Source of the DNA: Candidatus Colwellia aromaticivorans
Lineage (GTDB): Bacteria; Pseudomonadota; Gammaproteobacteria; Enterobacterales; Alteromonadaceae
Direction of reading: 5' to 3'
DNA: 64,000 nt
Assembly (NCBI RefSeq): GCF_003333305.1
Contig: NZ_QOLD01000028.1
Location: 79,041 to 143,040 of the forward strand
A program made the position numbers and the translations under genes. The first letter of the stretch is position 1. Every line of letters begins with the position of its first letter. Positions 19,300 to 28,638 of this stretch are shown piece by piece. Below the pieces are notes generated by a model, which saw only the letters and a program-made list of their open reading frames with translations, searched no databases and was not told the origin of the DNA.

Positions 19300-19313
19300 A
19301 TGATCTTCATCAA
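19300..19313 (+). promoter_or_regulatory. FNR/DNR-like box upstream of norQ
   Basis: ATGAT-CTTC-ATCAA matches the FNR/DNR consensus TTGAT-N4-ATCAA at 9 of 10 positions. It is 85 bp before the norQ start, a fit for a class II activator site. Oxygen- or nitric-oxide-responsive control is an inference from the match and from the genes that follow. Confidence 0.6.
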
Positions 19314-19397
19314 ATAAAGGGTTGTTGTCGTTTGTACTCTGCTTGTGGACAAGGTATTTTACCCGCAAGTAAATTTATAGGATTTAGGTTAATTAAT

Positions 19398-20183
19398 ATG
19401 TCAACAAATGAGATTTTTTATCAAGAACAAAACAATGAAGTATCTTTGTTCAATTATGCATTCGAGCATCAATTACCTGTTTTAATCAAAGGCCCAACGG
19501 GGTGTGGTAAAACACGCTTTATTACCCATATGGCCCAAAAATTAAACAAACCTTTATATACCGTAGCCTGTCATGATGATTTAACCGCAGCTGACTTAGT
19601 TGGTCGACACTTGATTGGTCCAGAAGGAACTTATTGGCAAGATGGCCCATTAACTAGAGCAGTAAGAGAAGGGGGGATTTGTTATTTAGATGAAGTAGTT
19701 GAAGCACGTAAAGATACTACCGTTGTTTTACATCCGCTTGCTGATGATAGACGTGTTTTGCCATTAGAGCGAACTGGTGAATTACTTGAAGCAGCGCCTG
19801 GCTTTATGTTGGTAGTTTCTTATAATCCCGGTTATCAAAACTTATTAAAGGGCATGAAACCAAGTACTAGACAACGCTTTGTTGCTTTACGTTTTGACTA
19901 TCCTAGTGCCGAAGTTGAACAACAAATATTAATAAAAGAAGCGGGTGCAGATGCACATCTAGCATTTAAATTGGTTGAGTTAGCTGGCGCATTACGTAAA
20001 TTAGAACAAAATGATTTAGACGAAGTCGCTTCCACACGATTACTTATCTATGCAGCCCGTATGATCGGCTCAGGCATGAATGTATTAGATGTATGTCGTT
20101 GTTGTTTGGCAGAGCCATTGTCTGATGATCCACAGACGGTTAACGCATTAATGGATGTAGCCAAAATATACTTTGATGAGTAA
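19398..20183 (+). CDS. norQ: Nitric oxide reductase activation AAA+ ATPase NorQ
   Basis: NorQ/NirQ/CbbQ proteins are MoxR-type AAA+ ATPases that with a VWA partner (NorD) insert the non-haem iron of NorB. The 261-residue protein has Walker A GPTGCGKT (residues 32-39), DLVGRHL, and Walker B ICYLDEV (94-100) and sensor motifs PSTRQRFVALRFDYP. The Met at 19398 is used because the longer frame from 19191 is translated through the MITE. Context with norE, norF and norD favours NorQ over CbbQ. Confidence 0.85.
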   Translation: MSTNEIFYQEQNNEVSLFNYAFEHQLPVLIKGPTGCGKTRFITHMAQKLNKPLYTVACHDDLTAADLVGRHLIGPEGTYWQDGPLTRAVREGGICYLDEVVEARKDTTVVLHPLADDRRVLPLERTGELLEAAPGFMLVVSYNPGYQNLLKGMKPSTRQRFVALRFDYPSAEVEQQILIKEAGADAHLAFKLVELAGALRKLEQNDLDEVASTRLLIYAARMIGSGMNVLDVCRCCLAEPLSDDPQTVNALMDVAKIYFDE

Positions 20184-20805
20184 TCAATTGAATGATTCCA
20201 TAAATAGCAATCCTGAATTCACTTTGGTTGGAATAAAGAATGAACAAATACTAGAAAAATGCCTACCGGGCGATTTAGCAATGTGGTTTTTTATCTTAGC
20301 TGAGCTAACTGTATTTGCCATTTTATTTATTGGTTTTGCCGTATCTGAGCAATTGAACGCAGAAATGTTCATTGAAGGGAAGGCTAAACTACATCAAATA
20401 TCGGGTTTGATTAATACCTTAACATTGATCACGAGTAGTTTTTTTGTTGCGTTAGCATTAAACGCTATGCACAAAGGTGATGGCAAAAAATCAGCAAAAT
20501 TACTGGTTATAGCTAAACTTGTTGCAAGTGTTTATATTGCAGTAAAGGTATGGGAGTACATGTCTTTATTTGATCAAAATATTGATATTGAAACTAATAC
20601 CTTTTTTACGCTGTATTTTATGATCACATTTTTTCACTTAATGCATGTTTTGTTAGGGATGGTTATTCTTATCTTTATCGCCATGAAAGCGGCTAATAAT
20701 GAATACAACGCTAGCAATATATCAGGGTATGAATCAGGCGCTAGTTATTGGCATATGGTCGATATGCTTTGGATTATTCTCTTTCCACTTATTTATGTGA
20801 TTTAA
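20176..20805 (+). CDS. norE: NorE, cytochrome c oxidase subunit III-like protein
   Basis: The 209-residue membrane protein has five hydrophobic segments and the haem-copper-oxidase subunit III pattern: PGDLAMWFFILAELTVFAILF near residue 32, and HLMHVLLGM, YWHMVDMLWI at the end. NorE proteins support nitric oxide reductase activity. The ATG at 20176 overlaps the norQ coding end by eight bases (a TTG three bases earlier is also in frame), indicating coupling. Confidence 0.85.
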   Translation: MSNQLNDSINSNPEFTLVGIKNEQILEKCLPGDLAMWFFILAELTVFAILFIGFAVSEQLNAEMFIEGKAKLHQISGLINTLTLITSSFFVALALNAMHKGDGKKSAKLLVIAKLVASVYIAVKVWEYMSLFDQNIDIETNTFFTLYFMITFFHLMHVLLGMVILIFIAMKAANNEYNASNISGYESGASYWHMVDMLWIILFPLIYVI

Positions 20806-20810
20806 CATTT

Positions 20811-21074
20811 ATGCAAACGATTAACTCAAATAAGAAAAATACGTTAAGTTGGTTATGGTTGATGGCTTTAACGGTTATTTCTACCTTCATTGGTTTAGTT
20901 ATTAACAATAAAGCTTTGTTTATTGCCAGTGTTTTATTTATTGTCTTTTTAAAAGGACAGCAAATTATTGATATTTTTATGGAGCTTGCACATGCTCCTA
21001 AGTTGTGGCGACGTTTATTACTGGGCTATGTCACGCTGCTCCCAATCATAATTGGTTTTATTTATATACTTTAA
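20811..21074 (+). CDS. norF: NorF-like, cytochrome oxidase subunit IV-type membrane protein
   Basis: The 87-residue protein has three hydrophobic segments (about residues 13-28, 34-46 and 66-86) and the motif FLKGQQIIDIFMELxxAP followed by WRRLLLGY, typical of NorF and prokaryotic subunit-IV-like proteins. It starts five bases after norE; a longer frame overlapping norE is not needed. NorF is needed for full NO reductase activity in some denitrifiers. Confidence 0.75.
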   Translation: MQTINSNKKNTLSWLWLMALTVISTFIGLVINNKALFIASVLFIVFLKGQQIIDIFMELAHAPKLWRRLLLGYVTLLPIIIGFIYIL

Positions 21075-21107
21075 TCATCTCTTTATAACAGTAACAGGTA
21101 ATTGAGC

Positions 21108-21455
21108 ATGAAATCTAATCAACAAAATAAACCTGCTATTATTTATCAATCACTTTACCTTTCAAATTTACTATTAGTTCCCATTGTTAGTTTTATACTT
21201 CTTGTTTTTTATTTATATCAAGATAAACCACTGTCTAATTTCAGCAAAATTCATTTAATTAGGAGCATTCAAATTTCAGCTTTAGCTGGGTTATTTTTAG
21301 GGGTAGCACCTATTTTTTATATTATTTATTCTAAAGAATATGATGCGTCAGTGATGATCACCATTTTTTATTTTGTTACTTTACATACGGGCTTTGTTTT
21401 AATAGGAATGCTTAACTTAACTCGTGCAATGTCGAGAAAATTACCATTATTTTAA
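21108..21455 (+). CDS. Unrecognised small membrane protein in the nor cluster
   Basis: I do not recognise this 115-residue protein. It has three or four hydrophobic segments (about residues 17-38, 54-73, 80-105) and a basic C-terminus (MSRKLPLF). AGG nine bases before the ATG at 21108 supports this start; a TTG six bases earlier is also possible. Placed between norF and norD, on the same strand and 33 bp after norF, it is likely part of the same transcript and may have a role in NO reductase assembly or electron supply, but nothing in the sequence proves it. Confidence 0.65.
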   Translation: MKSNQQNKPAIIYQSLYLSNLLLVPIVSFILLVFYLYQDKPLSNFSKIHLIRSIQISALAGLFLGVAPIFYIIYSKEYDASVMITIFYFVTLHTGFVLIGMLNLTRAMSRKLPLF

Positions 21456-21651
21456 CCTGAGTAATTTTACGCATTGACCATTCACGGTAATTAGAGAAAG
21501 TATGTTACCGAATCAATTGAAAGTTATTAAACCGTGGCTGATTTCTTATTCCGTATAATGACTCATTTATCTACTTATCGTTGTCAGTCATGTTGTAAAA
21601 TTGAGTAAATCTTAAATTTTCTACACTAATCTATTAAATATTATAATGATG

Positions 21652-21665
21652 TTGACACAAATCAC
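21652..21665 (+). promoter_or_regulatory. FNR/DNR-like box upstream of norD
   Basis: TTGAC-ACAA-ATCAC matches TTGAT-N4-ATCAA at 8 of 10 positions, symmetric deviations in both halves. It is 61 bp before the norD start, within a 270-bp gap that separates norD from the preceding gene, so norD probably has its own regulated promoter. Confidence 0.5.
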
Positions 21666-21725
21666 ATAACCACACCTTGTATTTGATACACTATCGGTAT
21701 TGTTTATTAGTTGAATGGTTTGGTT

Positions 21726-23573
21726 ATGGAAGAGTGGGTTGGTGGCCTGTGGCATAAATACATTACGCGTAAGGCTAACCCTGAGTTTGATAATGCTCGT
21801 GTATCCTTTGATGAAGTTCATAAATCAGTTGGTATGATTTTTAGAGCTTTAGGTGGTGATGCGATAAAGCGTGTTGAAGCCGCTACAGGGCGAGAGTATT
21901 TAAGTCGTAAAAGTTTATTACAAAAAATTTCTGGTGACACCCAACTTATTAGCCTTGCTTGGCAAGATGAAGAAAGTTTACGTTTACCTGAATCACTTGC
22001 TATTTTTGAAGAAAAATCACTCAATTATGATCTGTATATTTGGTTAGCGGTGTTAGCTGCTCATCATGGCGGGTGTTTTACTCACTGGGCACAAGATAAC
22101 CAAGCATTGGTGATTAATGTTTTGGAAAAATTTCCAGCACTGCGTAGTCGTTATCAACGATTAGCCAACGCTTTCGTTGCCAGTAGACCCGCCATAGATA
22201 GCCTTCCTCAATCAGAAAAAGAAATGGAACAAGCGATTGTTAATGCCATTTTAAAGCCTGGCTCTGTAATTGAATTTCCACTGGTAAACTTTGCGCCTAA
22301 ACCTGTGTATTTATGGTTATATCCATCGTCGAGTGCTGATGATCTAATAATGCCAGAATATCAAGAGGTTGAAGAAGAAAAAGAGTCTGAAGATCAAGAG
22401 AGTAAATCGGTCAAAAAAGCAAAAACAAGTCGTAAAAAAGCTGAGCGTACCGATGCGCCAGATGAAAAAGAAGGTATGATGATTTTTCGATTGGAAAGCT
22501 TGTTTTCTTGGAGTGAATTCTCCAAGTTAGATCGAGGTTGTGATGATAGCGACGACGATGAAGATAATTCTAAAACAGTAGACGATCTTGATAAAATTAC
22601 CCTAGCAAAAGAGCAAGAACAGCAAAAAAGTGCTCAAATAAAAATTGACCTTGATTTGCCATCTGCCTCAGAAGATGACATTCCATTAGGTGAGGGGCTT
22701 AAACTACCTGAATGGGATTATAAAAAACAAACCTTAGTCGCAGATCGCTGTTTATTACAACCTATGTTGCCCAAAGGTGCTAGTGCAAAAAACCTCCCCA
22801 TAAGGTTACAAAAATTAGCTAAAACAATTCAAGCACAATTTGAACAACTTCGCAGTGTTCGATATTGGTTAAAGGCAGAGCCACAAGGTGAAGAGTTAGA
22901 TTTAAGCGCATGGTTAGACTTTCATGTGGAAAGTAAAATTTCGCCAACGCCTCAAAGGGGATTATATAAATCGTTTAGGGGAAATAATCGCGATTTATCT
23001 TGTTTACTGTTAGCTGATTTATCAATGTCTACCGATGCACATCTTAATGACAACAGTAGAGTTATTGATGTTGTGCAAGACAGCATGTTACTTTTTGGTG
23101 AAGCGCTACAGTCGGTTGGTGATAGTTTTGCTATGTATGGTTTTTCATCAGTAAAACGCCATCATGTCCGCTTTACGATGTTGAAAAACTTTAATGAACG
23201 TTATAATGATGAAATACGAGGTCGCATTCAAGCAATTAAACCTGGATTTTATACACGTATGGGTGCTGCTATTCGTCAAGCAACCAAGGTAATTAACGAA
23301 CAAAAAAGTAGTGAAAAATTATTGCTTATCATCACTGATGGTAAGCCTAATGATATTGATCATTATGAAGGTCGGTTTGGTATAGAAGATACTCATCAGG
23401 CAATAAATGAAGCTAAAAAGTTAGGTATAAAGCCTTTTTGTATAACCATTGATACAGATGCGCAAGATTATTTACCTTATTTATTTGGCAGTGATGGTTT
23501 TACGGTAATTCTTAGGCCAGAACAACTTCCGATGCGATTACCACAACTTTACCATCAACTAACTACCCAATAG
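21726..23573 (+). CDS. norD: Nitric oxide reductase activation protein NorD (VWA domain)
   Basis: The 615-residue protein has a C-terminal von Willebrand A domain from about residue 428 with a MIDAS motif DLSMST (Asp431, Ser433, Ser435) and TDGKPND, and a long acidic linker (about residues 215-290). This is the layout of NorD, partner of NorQ in activating NorB. The ATG at 21726 is chosen over an in-frame TTG at 21711. It is preceded by an FNR-like box and followed closely by a small zinc-ribbon gene. Confidence 0.88.
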   Translation: MEEWVGGLWHKYITRKANPEFDNARVSFDEVHKSVGMIFRALGGDAIKRVEAATGREYLSRKSLLQKISGDTQLISLAWQDEESLRLPESLAIFEEKSLNYDLYIWLAVLAAHHGGCFTHWAQDNQALVINVLEKFPALRSRYQRLANAFVASRPAIDSLPQSEKEMEQAIVNAILKPGSVIEFPLVNFAPKPVYLWLYPSSSADDLIMPEYQEVEEEKESEDQESKSVKKAKTSRKKAERTDAPDEKEGMMIFRLESLFSWSEFSKLDRGCDDSDDDEDNSKTVDDLDKITLAKEQEQQKSAQIKIDLDLPSASEDDIPLGEGLKLPEWDYKKQTLVADRCLLQPMLPKGASAKNLPIRLQKLAKTIQAQFEQLRSVRYWLKAEPQGEELDLSAWLDFHVESKISPTPQRGLYKSFRGNNRDLSCLLLADLSMSTDAHLNDNSRVIDVVQDSMLLFGEALQSVGDSFAMYGFSSVKRHHVRFTMLKNFNERYNDEIRGRIQAIKPGFYTRMGAAIRQATKVINEQKSSEKLLLIITDGKPNDIDHYEGRFGIEDTHQAINEAKKLGIKPFCITIDTDAQDYLPYLFGSDGFTVILRPEQLPMRLPQLYHQLTTQ

Positions 23574-23583
23574 AGATTTTATA

Positions 23584-23778
23584 ATGAGTCAAAACAGTAA
23601 AAAGTGTCTTTATTGTGAAGTTGAAAATGATATTAACAATGAAAATTGCAGTCATTGTGGTATGGCGCTACCAACGAAGCATCCCCATGACAAAAAAACC
23701 AAAATTAGTTTTTTTGTTAAAGCCTTTTGGGGAATAGTGATATTTTGTGTAATTATGGTGTTTTATTTGCCAAGGTAA
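23584..23778 (+). CDS. Small zinc-ribbon membrane protein (DnrP-like)
   Basis: The 64-residue protein has CLYC and CSHC pairs (residues 8-11 and 22-25), a zinc-ribbon signature, then a basic segment and one C-terminal membrane helix (about residues 43-61) ending LPR. It starts ten bases after norD and is probably co-transcribed. Similar short proteins in denitrification clusters are sometimes named DnrP; I recall this by pattern only, and no activity is established. Confidence 0.7.
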   Translation: MSQNSKKCLYCEVENDINNENCSHCGMALPTKHPHDKKTKISFFVKAFWGIVIFCVIMVFYLPR

Positions 23779-23817
23779 ACTCATTTTTTAAGCCGTTAAA
23801 CTGGTGAGAAAAAGTGC

Positions 23818-24684
23818 CTATGATAAATGCGCTACGAGGTAATCTACCAATAACCTAATTTTGGGTGAAAGATGACGGTTTTGTGGGTAAATGGCCCAAA
23901 TTCCTTCATCAGGTACTTTATAATTGTCCAATATTGTGATCAAGTTACCCTTTTTGAGCTGATCTTTGATGTAGTAATCAGGCAACTGAACTATGCCCAA
24001 TCCTTTTAATGCCGCATCAACTAAGCCAAAACCACTGTTGTATCGTAACCTTCCCGCAACTCGGATATTTTTTTCTTTCCCAGCGTCGTTAAAATGCCAA
24101 TAATCTCGTGTACCTAACAGACAGCTGTGTTTGTCAAGCTCAGACAACGAGTGAGGTAACCCATATTTATCTATATAGGCAGGCGATGCGCAAACATAAT
24201 TTGTTCGCTCAGCCAACTTTTTTGCCATCATAGAGGAGTCACTTAATTTACCTAAACGAATAGCTAAATCAAAGCTTTCATCAACTAAATCTAGTTGTTG
24301 ATTACTTAAATAAGCAGTAACTTCAATATCTTTATATTGCATCATAAAGTTATTTATCAGCGGCAAAATTTGTTGTTCGCCATAGGTAATAGGTGCCGTT
24401 AGCTTAATTTTTCCCTGAGGTTTTGATTGTAAATTAGTAACAGCTCTTTGTGCAGCATCTAAGCCATCAAGTACACCACGACAGTGTTGATAAAAAACGC
24501 GCCCCTCTTCAGTTAGTGATACCTTGCGAGTAGTGCGATAGAAAAGTTTAATATTAAGGCGCTGTTCTAATGCACTAACCTGACGACTAACCTGAGCGGT
24601 TGATATAGCCAGTTTATTTGATGCTTGCGTAAAGCTCTCTGTTTCTGCGACATTAACAAACTCACTAATACCTTCCCATTGCAT
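23818..24684 (-). CDS. LysR-family transcriptional regulator
   Basis: The 288-residue protein has the N-terminal winged helix-turn-helix (residues 3-62: FTQASNKLAISTAQVSRQVSALE) and a periplasmic-binding-like effector domain. The Met at 24684 is used because AGGTAA lies just upstream and the LysR helix starts at once; a longer frame adds 11 residues. It is divergent from frmA across 162 bp, so it may control the formaldehyde genes, an inference from position only. Confidence 0.9.
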   Translation of the reverse strand: MQWEGISEFVNVAETESFTQASNKLAISTAQVSRQVSALEQRLNIKLFYRTTRKVSLTEEGRVFYQHCRGVLDGLDAAQRAVTNLQSKPQGKIKLTAPITYGEQQILPLINNFMMQYKDIEVTAYLSNQQLDLVDESFDLAIRLGKLSDSSMMAKKLAERTNYVCASPAYIDKYGLPHSLSELDKHSCLLGTRDYWHFNDAGKEKNIRVAGRLRYNSGFGLVDAALKGLGIVQLPDYYIKDQLKKGNLITILDNYKVPDEGIWAIYPQNRHLSPKIRLLVDYLVAHLS

Positions 24685-24828
24685 TATTGTTACCTGTGTG
24701 TAAAAGTTATTTACCAAACCGTTATATTATCATTTTTTAGGAAATAGATATAATACTCCTTATAACGACAAATACGATATGACAAAGTAAAGTCATCTAG
24801 AGCTTGAGAAAATGACTTAGGCCTATAA

Positions 24829-25977
<1,149 letters not shown>

Positions 25978-26035
25978 AAACTATTTTACAGCCTCACTGA
26001 GTGATAATAAGTGAGGGTGTTGTTAAGGCATTAAT

Positions 26036-26875
26036 ATGACAATTGAAAATTTAAGTGTTAATAAAAGTTTTGGCGGTTGGCACAAACAATATAGCCATTA
26101 CGCTAAAACAGTAAACTGCGATATGCGGTTTGCTATCTACTTACCGCCGCAGACATCAAATGGTAAAAAAATTCCAGTTTTGTACTGGCTTTCTGGCCTA
26201 ACCTGCACTGATGAAAACTTTATGCAAAAAGCAGGAGCGTTACGCATTGCTGCAGAATTAGGAATAGCGATCGTTACGCCTGATACTAGCCCTCGTGGTA
26301 GTGATGTAGCTGATGATGAAGCTTATGATTTAGGGCAAGGTGCAGGGTTTTACGTCAATGCGACGCAAGCACCGTGGAATCGTCATTATCAAATGTATGA
26401 TTATGTGGTTAACGAGTTACCTGAGCTCATTGAAGCAAACTTTCCTGTTTCAGATGAACGTTCAATTGCTGGACATTCTATGGGCGGGCATGGCGCATTA
26501 ACAATTGCCATGCTAAATCCTGAACGGTATAGGTCAATGTCAGCATTTAGTCCTATCAGCAACCCGATGAATTGTCCTTGGGGGCAAAAAGCGTTTACGG
26601 CTTATCTAGGTAAAGATAAAACCAATTGGGTTAAGCATGATGCTAGTGAGCTAATAAAACAGGCAACACATTTTGTGCCGGGTAAAGTTGATCAAGGTAT
26701 CGCTGATGACTTTTTGAGTGAACAACTAAAACCTGAAATGCTAACAGCCGCGGCCAAAACAAATAACTATCCTTTGGAGTTAAACCTTCATGAAGGTTAT
26801 GATCATAGTTACTATTTTATCGCCAGCTTTATTGAAGACCATTTACGCTTTCATGCGGATCACTTGAGCAAATAA
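26036..26875 (+). CDS. fghA: S-formylglutathione hydrolase
   Basis: FghA hydrolyses S-formylglutathione to formate and glutathione, completing formaldehyde removal after FrmA. The 279-residue alpha/beta hydrolase of the esterase D type has the nucleophile elbow GHSMGG with Ser148, LSGLTCTDENF, and the acid/His residues in the C-terminal EGYDHSYYF. A short inverted repeat (CCTCACT / AGTGAGG, 25992-26016) lies between it and frmA. Confidence 0.96.
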   Translation: MTIENLSVNKSFGGWHKQYSHYAKTVNCDMRFAIYLPPQTSNGKKIPVLYWLSGLTCTDENFMQKAGALRIAAELGIAIVTPDTSPRGSDVADDEAYDLGQGAGFYVNATQAPWNRHYQMYDYVVNELPELIEANFPVSDERSIAGHSMGGHGALTIAMLNPERYRSMSAFSPISNPMNCPWGQKAFTAYLGKDKTNWVKHDASELIKQATHFVPGKVDQGIADDFLSEQLKPEMLTAAAKTNNYPLELNLHEGYDHSYYFIASFIEDHLRFHADHLSK

Positions 26876-26900
26876 ATAACTTATTGCTATCTAGTGAAAC

Positions 26901-26963
26901 TTCATCATTATTCAAATAATTGAAATGGTATGTTTGGTAAAAGGCTTTTATTTGGATGATGAA
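26901..26963. terminator. Inverted repeat between convergent fghA and yfaE
   Basis: TTCATCAT and TTCAAATAA at 26901-26919 pair with TTATTTGG and ATGATGAA at 26948-26962, with a small bulge. It sits between two convergent stops and may act as a terminator for both, although T-tracts are weak. Confidence 0.4.
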
Positions 26964-26965
26964 AT

Positions 26966-27220
26966 TTAATCTATTTCTATCACTAAATGCGAAGTAGGGT
27001 AAGCACAACAGGTTAGAATTTCATTGTCACCTACATAAGCTAGAGGGTATTGCTTATATTCAACAGTCCCTTCTTTTAATGAGCAACGACAAGCACCACA
27101 AAACCCATCTCGACAATGAAAGTGTGACTCTATATTTTCTCTTTCTAAGGCATTAAGTATCGTTTTATCTTCTTCGAGGAACGATATTTCACGATCCTCG
27201 ATAGTAATACTAAAAGACAT
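26966..27220 (-). CDS. yfaE: 2Fe-2S ferredoxin YfaE
   Basis: The 84-residue plant-type ferredoxin has cluster ligands Cys36, Cys41, Cys44 and Cys71 in CRDGFCGAC and LTC. In E. coli YfaE is encoded after nrdB and supplies electrons to maintain the diferric-tyrosyl radical of NrdB. It starts five bases after nrdB on the same strand, so the assignment rests on motif plus context. Confidence 0.92.
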   Translation of the reverse strand: MSFSITIEDREISFLEEDKTILNALERENIESHFHCRDGFCGACRCSLKEGTVEYKQYPLAYVGDNEILTCCAYPTSHLVIEID

Positions 27221-27225
27221 AAAAG

Positions 27226-28356
27226 TTATAAATCGAAATCGTCAAAATCATCAGCATCTACAGTTGAATCAACCTGACCAACTAAATAGCTTGATATTTC
27301 AGTCTCTTGTGGAGCAACCTGAACATTATCACTGACTAAATAGGCATTCATCCATGGTAACGGGTTACTTTTAATATCAAAAGGAGCATCAAAACCAATA
27401 GCAGTTAAGCGTTGATTTGAAATATATTCAATGTATTGATTTAAAATTTCAGCATTTAAACCAATCATAGAGCCATCTTTAAATAAGTATTGTGCCCATT
27501 CTTTTTCTTGTTCAACCACATCAAGGAAAATTTGCAAGCCTTCTTTACGCATACTTGCACTGATTTCTTTCATTTCAGGATCGTCTTTACCACTCATCCA
27601 ATTATTTAAAATATGTTGAGTGCCTGTTAGGTGTAACGCTTCATCACGTGCTATTAATTTAATTATCTTAGCGTTGCCCTCAAGGAGTTCTCGCTCAGCA
27701 AAAGCAAAAGAACAAGCAAAGCTAACATAAAACCGAATAGCTTCAAGGGCATTTACTGAACAAACGGCAAGGTATAAACGTTCTTTTAATTTGCGGGTGC
27801 TAACTTCAATACTGCGGCCTTCAACTTCATATGTACCATCACCTTGTGACTGTAATAATTGCGTTGTTAAAATCACATCATCAAAATATTTAGCGATGCT
27901 AGTCGCACGTTTTAAAATGGCAGGGTTAACAATTATATCGTCAAATACTTCGCCAGGATTGGTGAACAGGTTACGTAAAATATGGGTGTAAGAGCGAGAG
28001 TGAATGGTTTCACTAAATGCCCATGTCTCTACCCATGTTTCTACTTCTGGTAAAGAGACTAACGGTAATAAAACAGCATTAACAGAGCGAGCTGCCATTG
28101 AATCTAATAGCGTTTGGTACTTTAAGTTAGAAATGAAAATATGTTTTTCTGAATCGGTTAAAGTTTGCCAATCTGCTCTGTCTTTTGATACATCTACTTC
28201 TTCAGGACGCCAAAAGAATGATAATTGTTTTTCAATTAATTTCTCAAAAGCCATATAGCGTTGTTGATCATAGCGAGATACATTGACGCTATTACCTAAG
28301 AACATTGGTTCTAATAAAGCATTATTTGGAACTTGGTTAAACGTGGTGTACGTCAT
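27226..28356 (-). CDS. nrdB: Ribonucleotide reductase class Ia, subunit beta
   Basis: NrdB holds the diferric centre and radical for reducing ribonucleotides to deoxyribonucleotides under oxygen. The 376-residue protein has the radical Tyr123 in HSRSYTHI (Tyr122 in E. coli mature numbering), iron ligands in [10 protein letters not shown] and [13 protein letters not shown], and a C-terminal acidic tail (DDFDDFDL) that docks on NrdA. AAGGAAT precedes the start. It is 282 bp from nrdA, with a terminator and a MITE in the gap. Confidence 0.98.
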   Translation of the reverse strand: MTYTTFNQVPNNALLEPMFLGNSVNVSRYDQQRYMAFEKLIEKQLSFFWRPEEVDVSKDRADWQTLTDSEKHIFISNLKYQTLLDSMAARSVNAVLLPLVSLPEVETWVETWAFSETIHSRSYTHILRNLFTNPGEVFDDIIVNPAILKRATSIAKYFDDVILTTQLLQSQGDGTYEVEGRSIEVSTRKLKERLYLAVCSVNALEAIRFYVSFACSFAFAERELLEGNAKIIKLIARDEALHLTGTQHILNNWMSGKDDPEMKEISASMRKEGLQIFLDVVEQEKEWAQYLFKDGSMIGLNAEILNQYIEYISNQRLTAIGFDAPFDIKSNPLPWMNAYLVSDNVQVAPQETEISSYLVGQVDSTVDADDFDDFDL

Positions 28357-28404
28357 TATTTTTGTATTCCTTAAAGTATCACCGCTATAGTTTGAGCAGG
28401 GTGA

Positions 28405-28429
28405 TAAAAAGCCTAGACATATCTAGGCT
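28405..28429 (-). terminator. Intrinsic terminator between nrdA and nrdB
   Basis: On the - strand AGCCTAGA pairs with TCTAGGCT around a four-base loop and is followed by TTTTT. It lies about 50 bp before nrdB within the nrdA-nrdB transcription unit, so it could set the NrdA:NrdB ratio or mark a separate nrdB promoter. Confidence 0.7.
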
Positions 28430-28473
28430 CATTTTATTACGTATTATTGTTGGTGTTTTTGTTGCGTATAGTT

Positions 28474-28635
28474 ATACCAATCTCACTAACTATGTGGTCA
28501 TTTCTACTTGTTAAAACGACCAACTACTTCGTTATTTATTTAATAATTAGAACAACTAGTTATTAAAATAAATGCCTTGTATTTGACCGTTTTTTCTCCG
28601 CATAAAATAGATCACCTAATTAATGAAACTGGTAT
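28474..28635. repeat. 162-bp MITE-like repeat, ATACCA family, copy 2
   Basis: It begins ATACCAATCTCACTAACTA and ends AAACTGGTAT, and matches the - strand of the element at 4889-5048 in ordered blocks. It ends three bases from the nrdA stop codon, inside the nrdA-nrdB operon gap. Confidence 0.75.
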
Positions 28636-28638
28636 TAG

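Noticed and set aside
19079..19397. Reading frames within the MITE and the 69-residue N-terminal extension of norQ
   Set aside because: They are translations of the repeat; the family N-terminus begins at Met 19398.
19398..20183. CbbQ (Rubisco activase) assignment
   Set aside because: No Rubisco or cbbO genes nearby; norE, norF and norD context fits NorQ.
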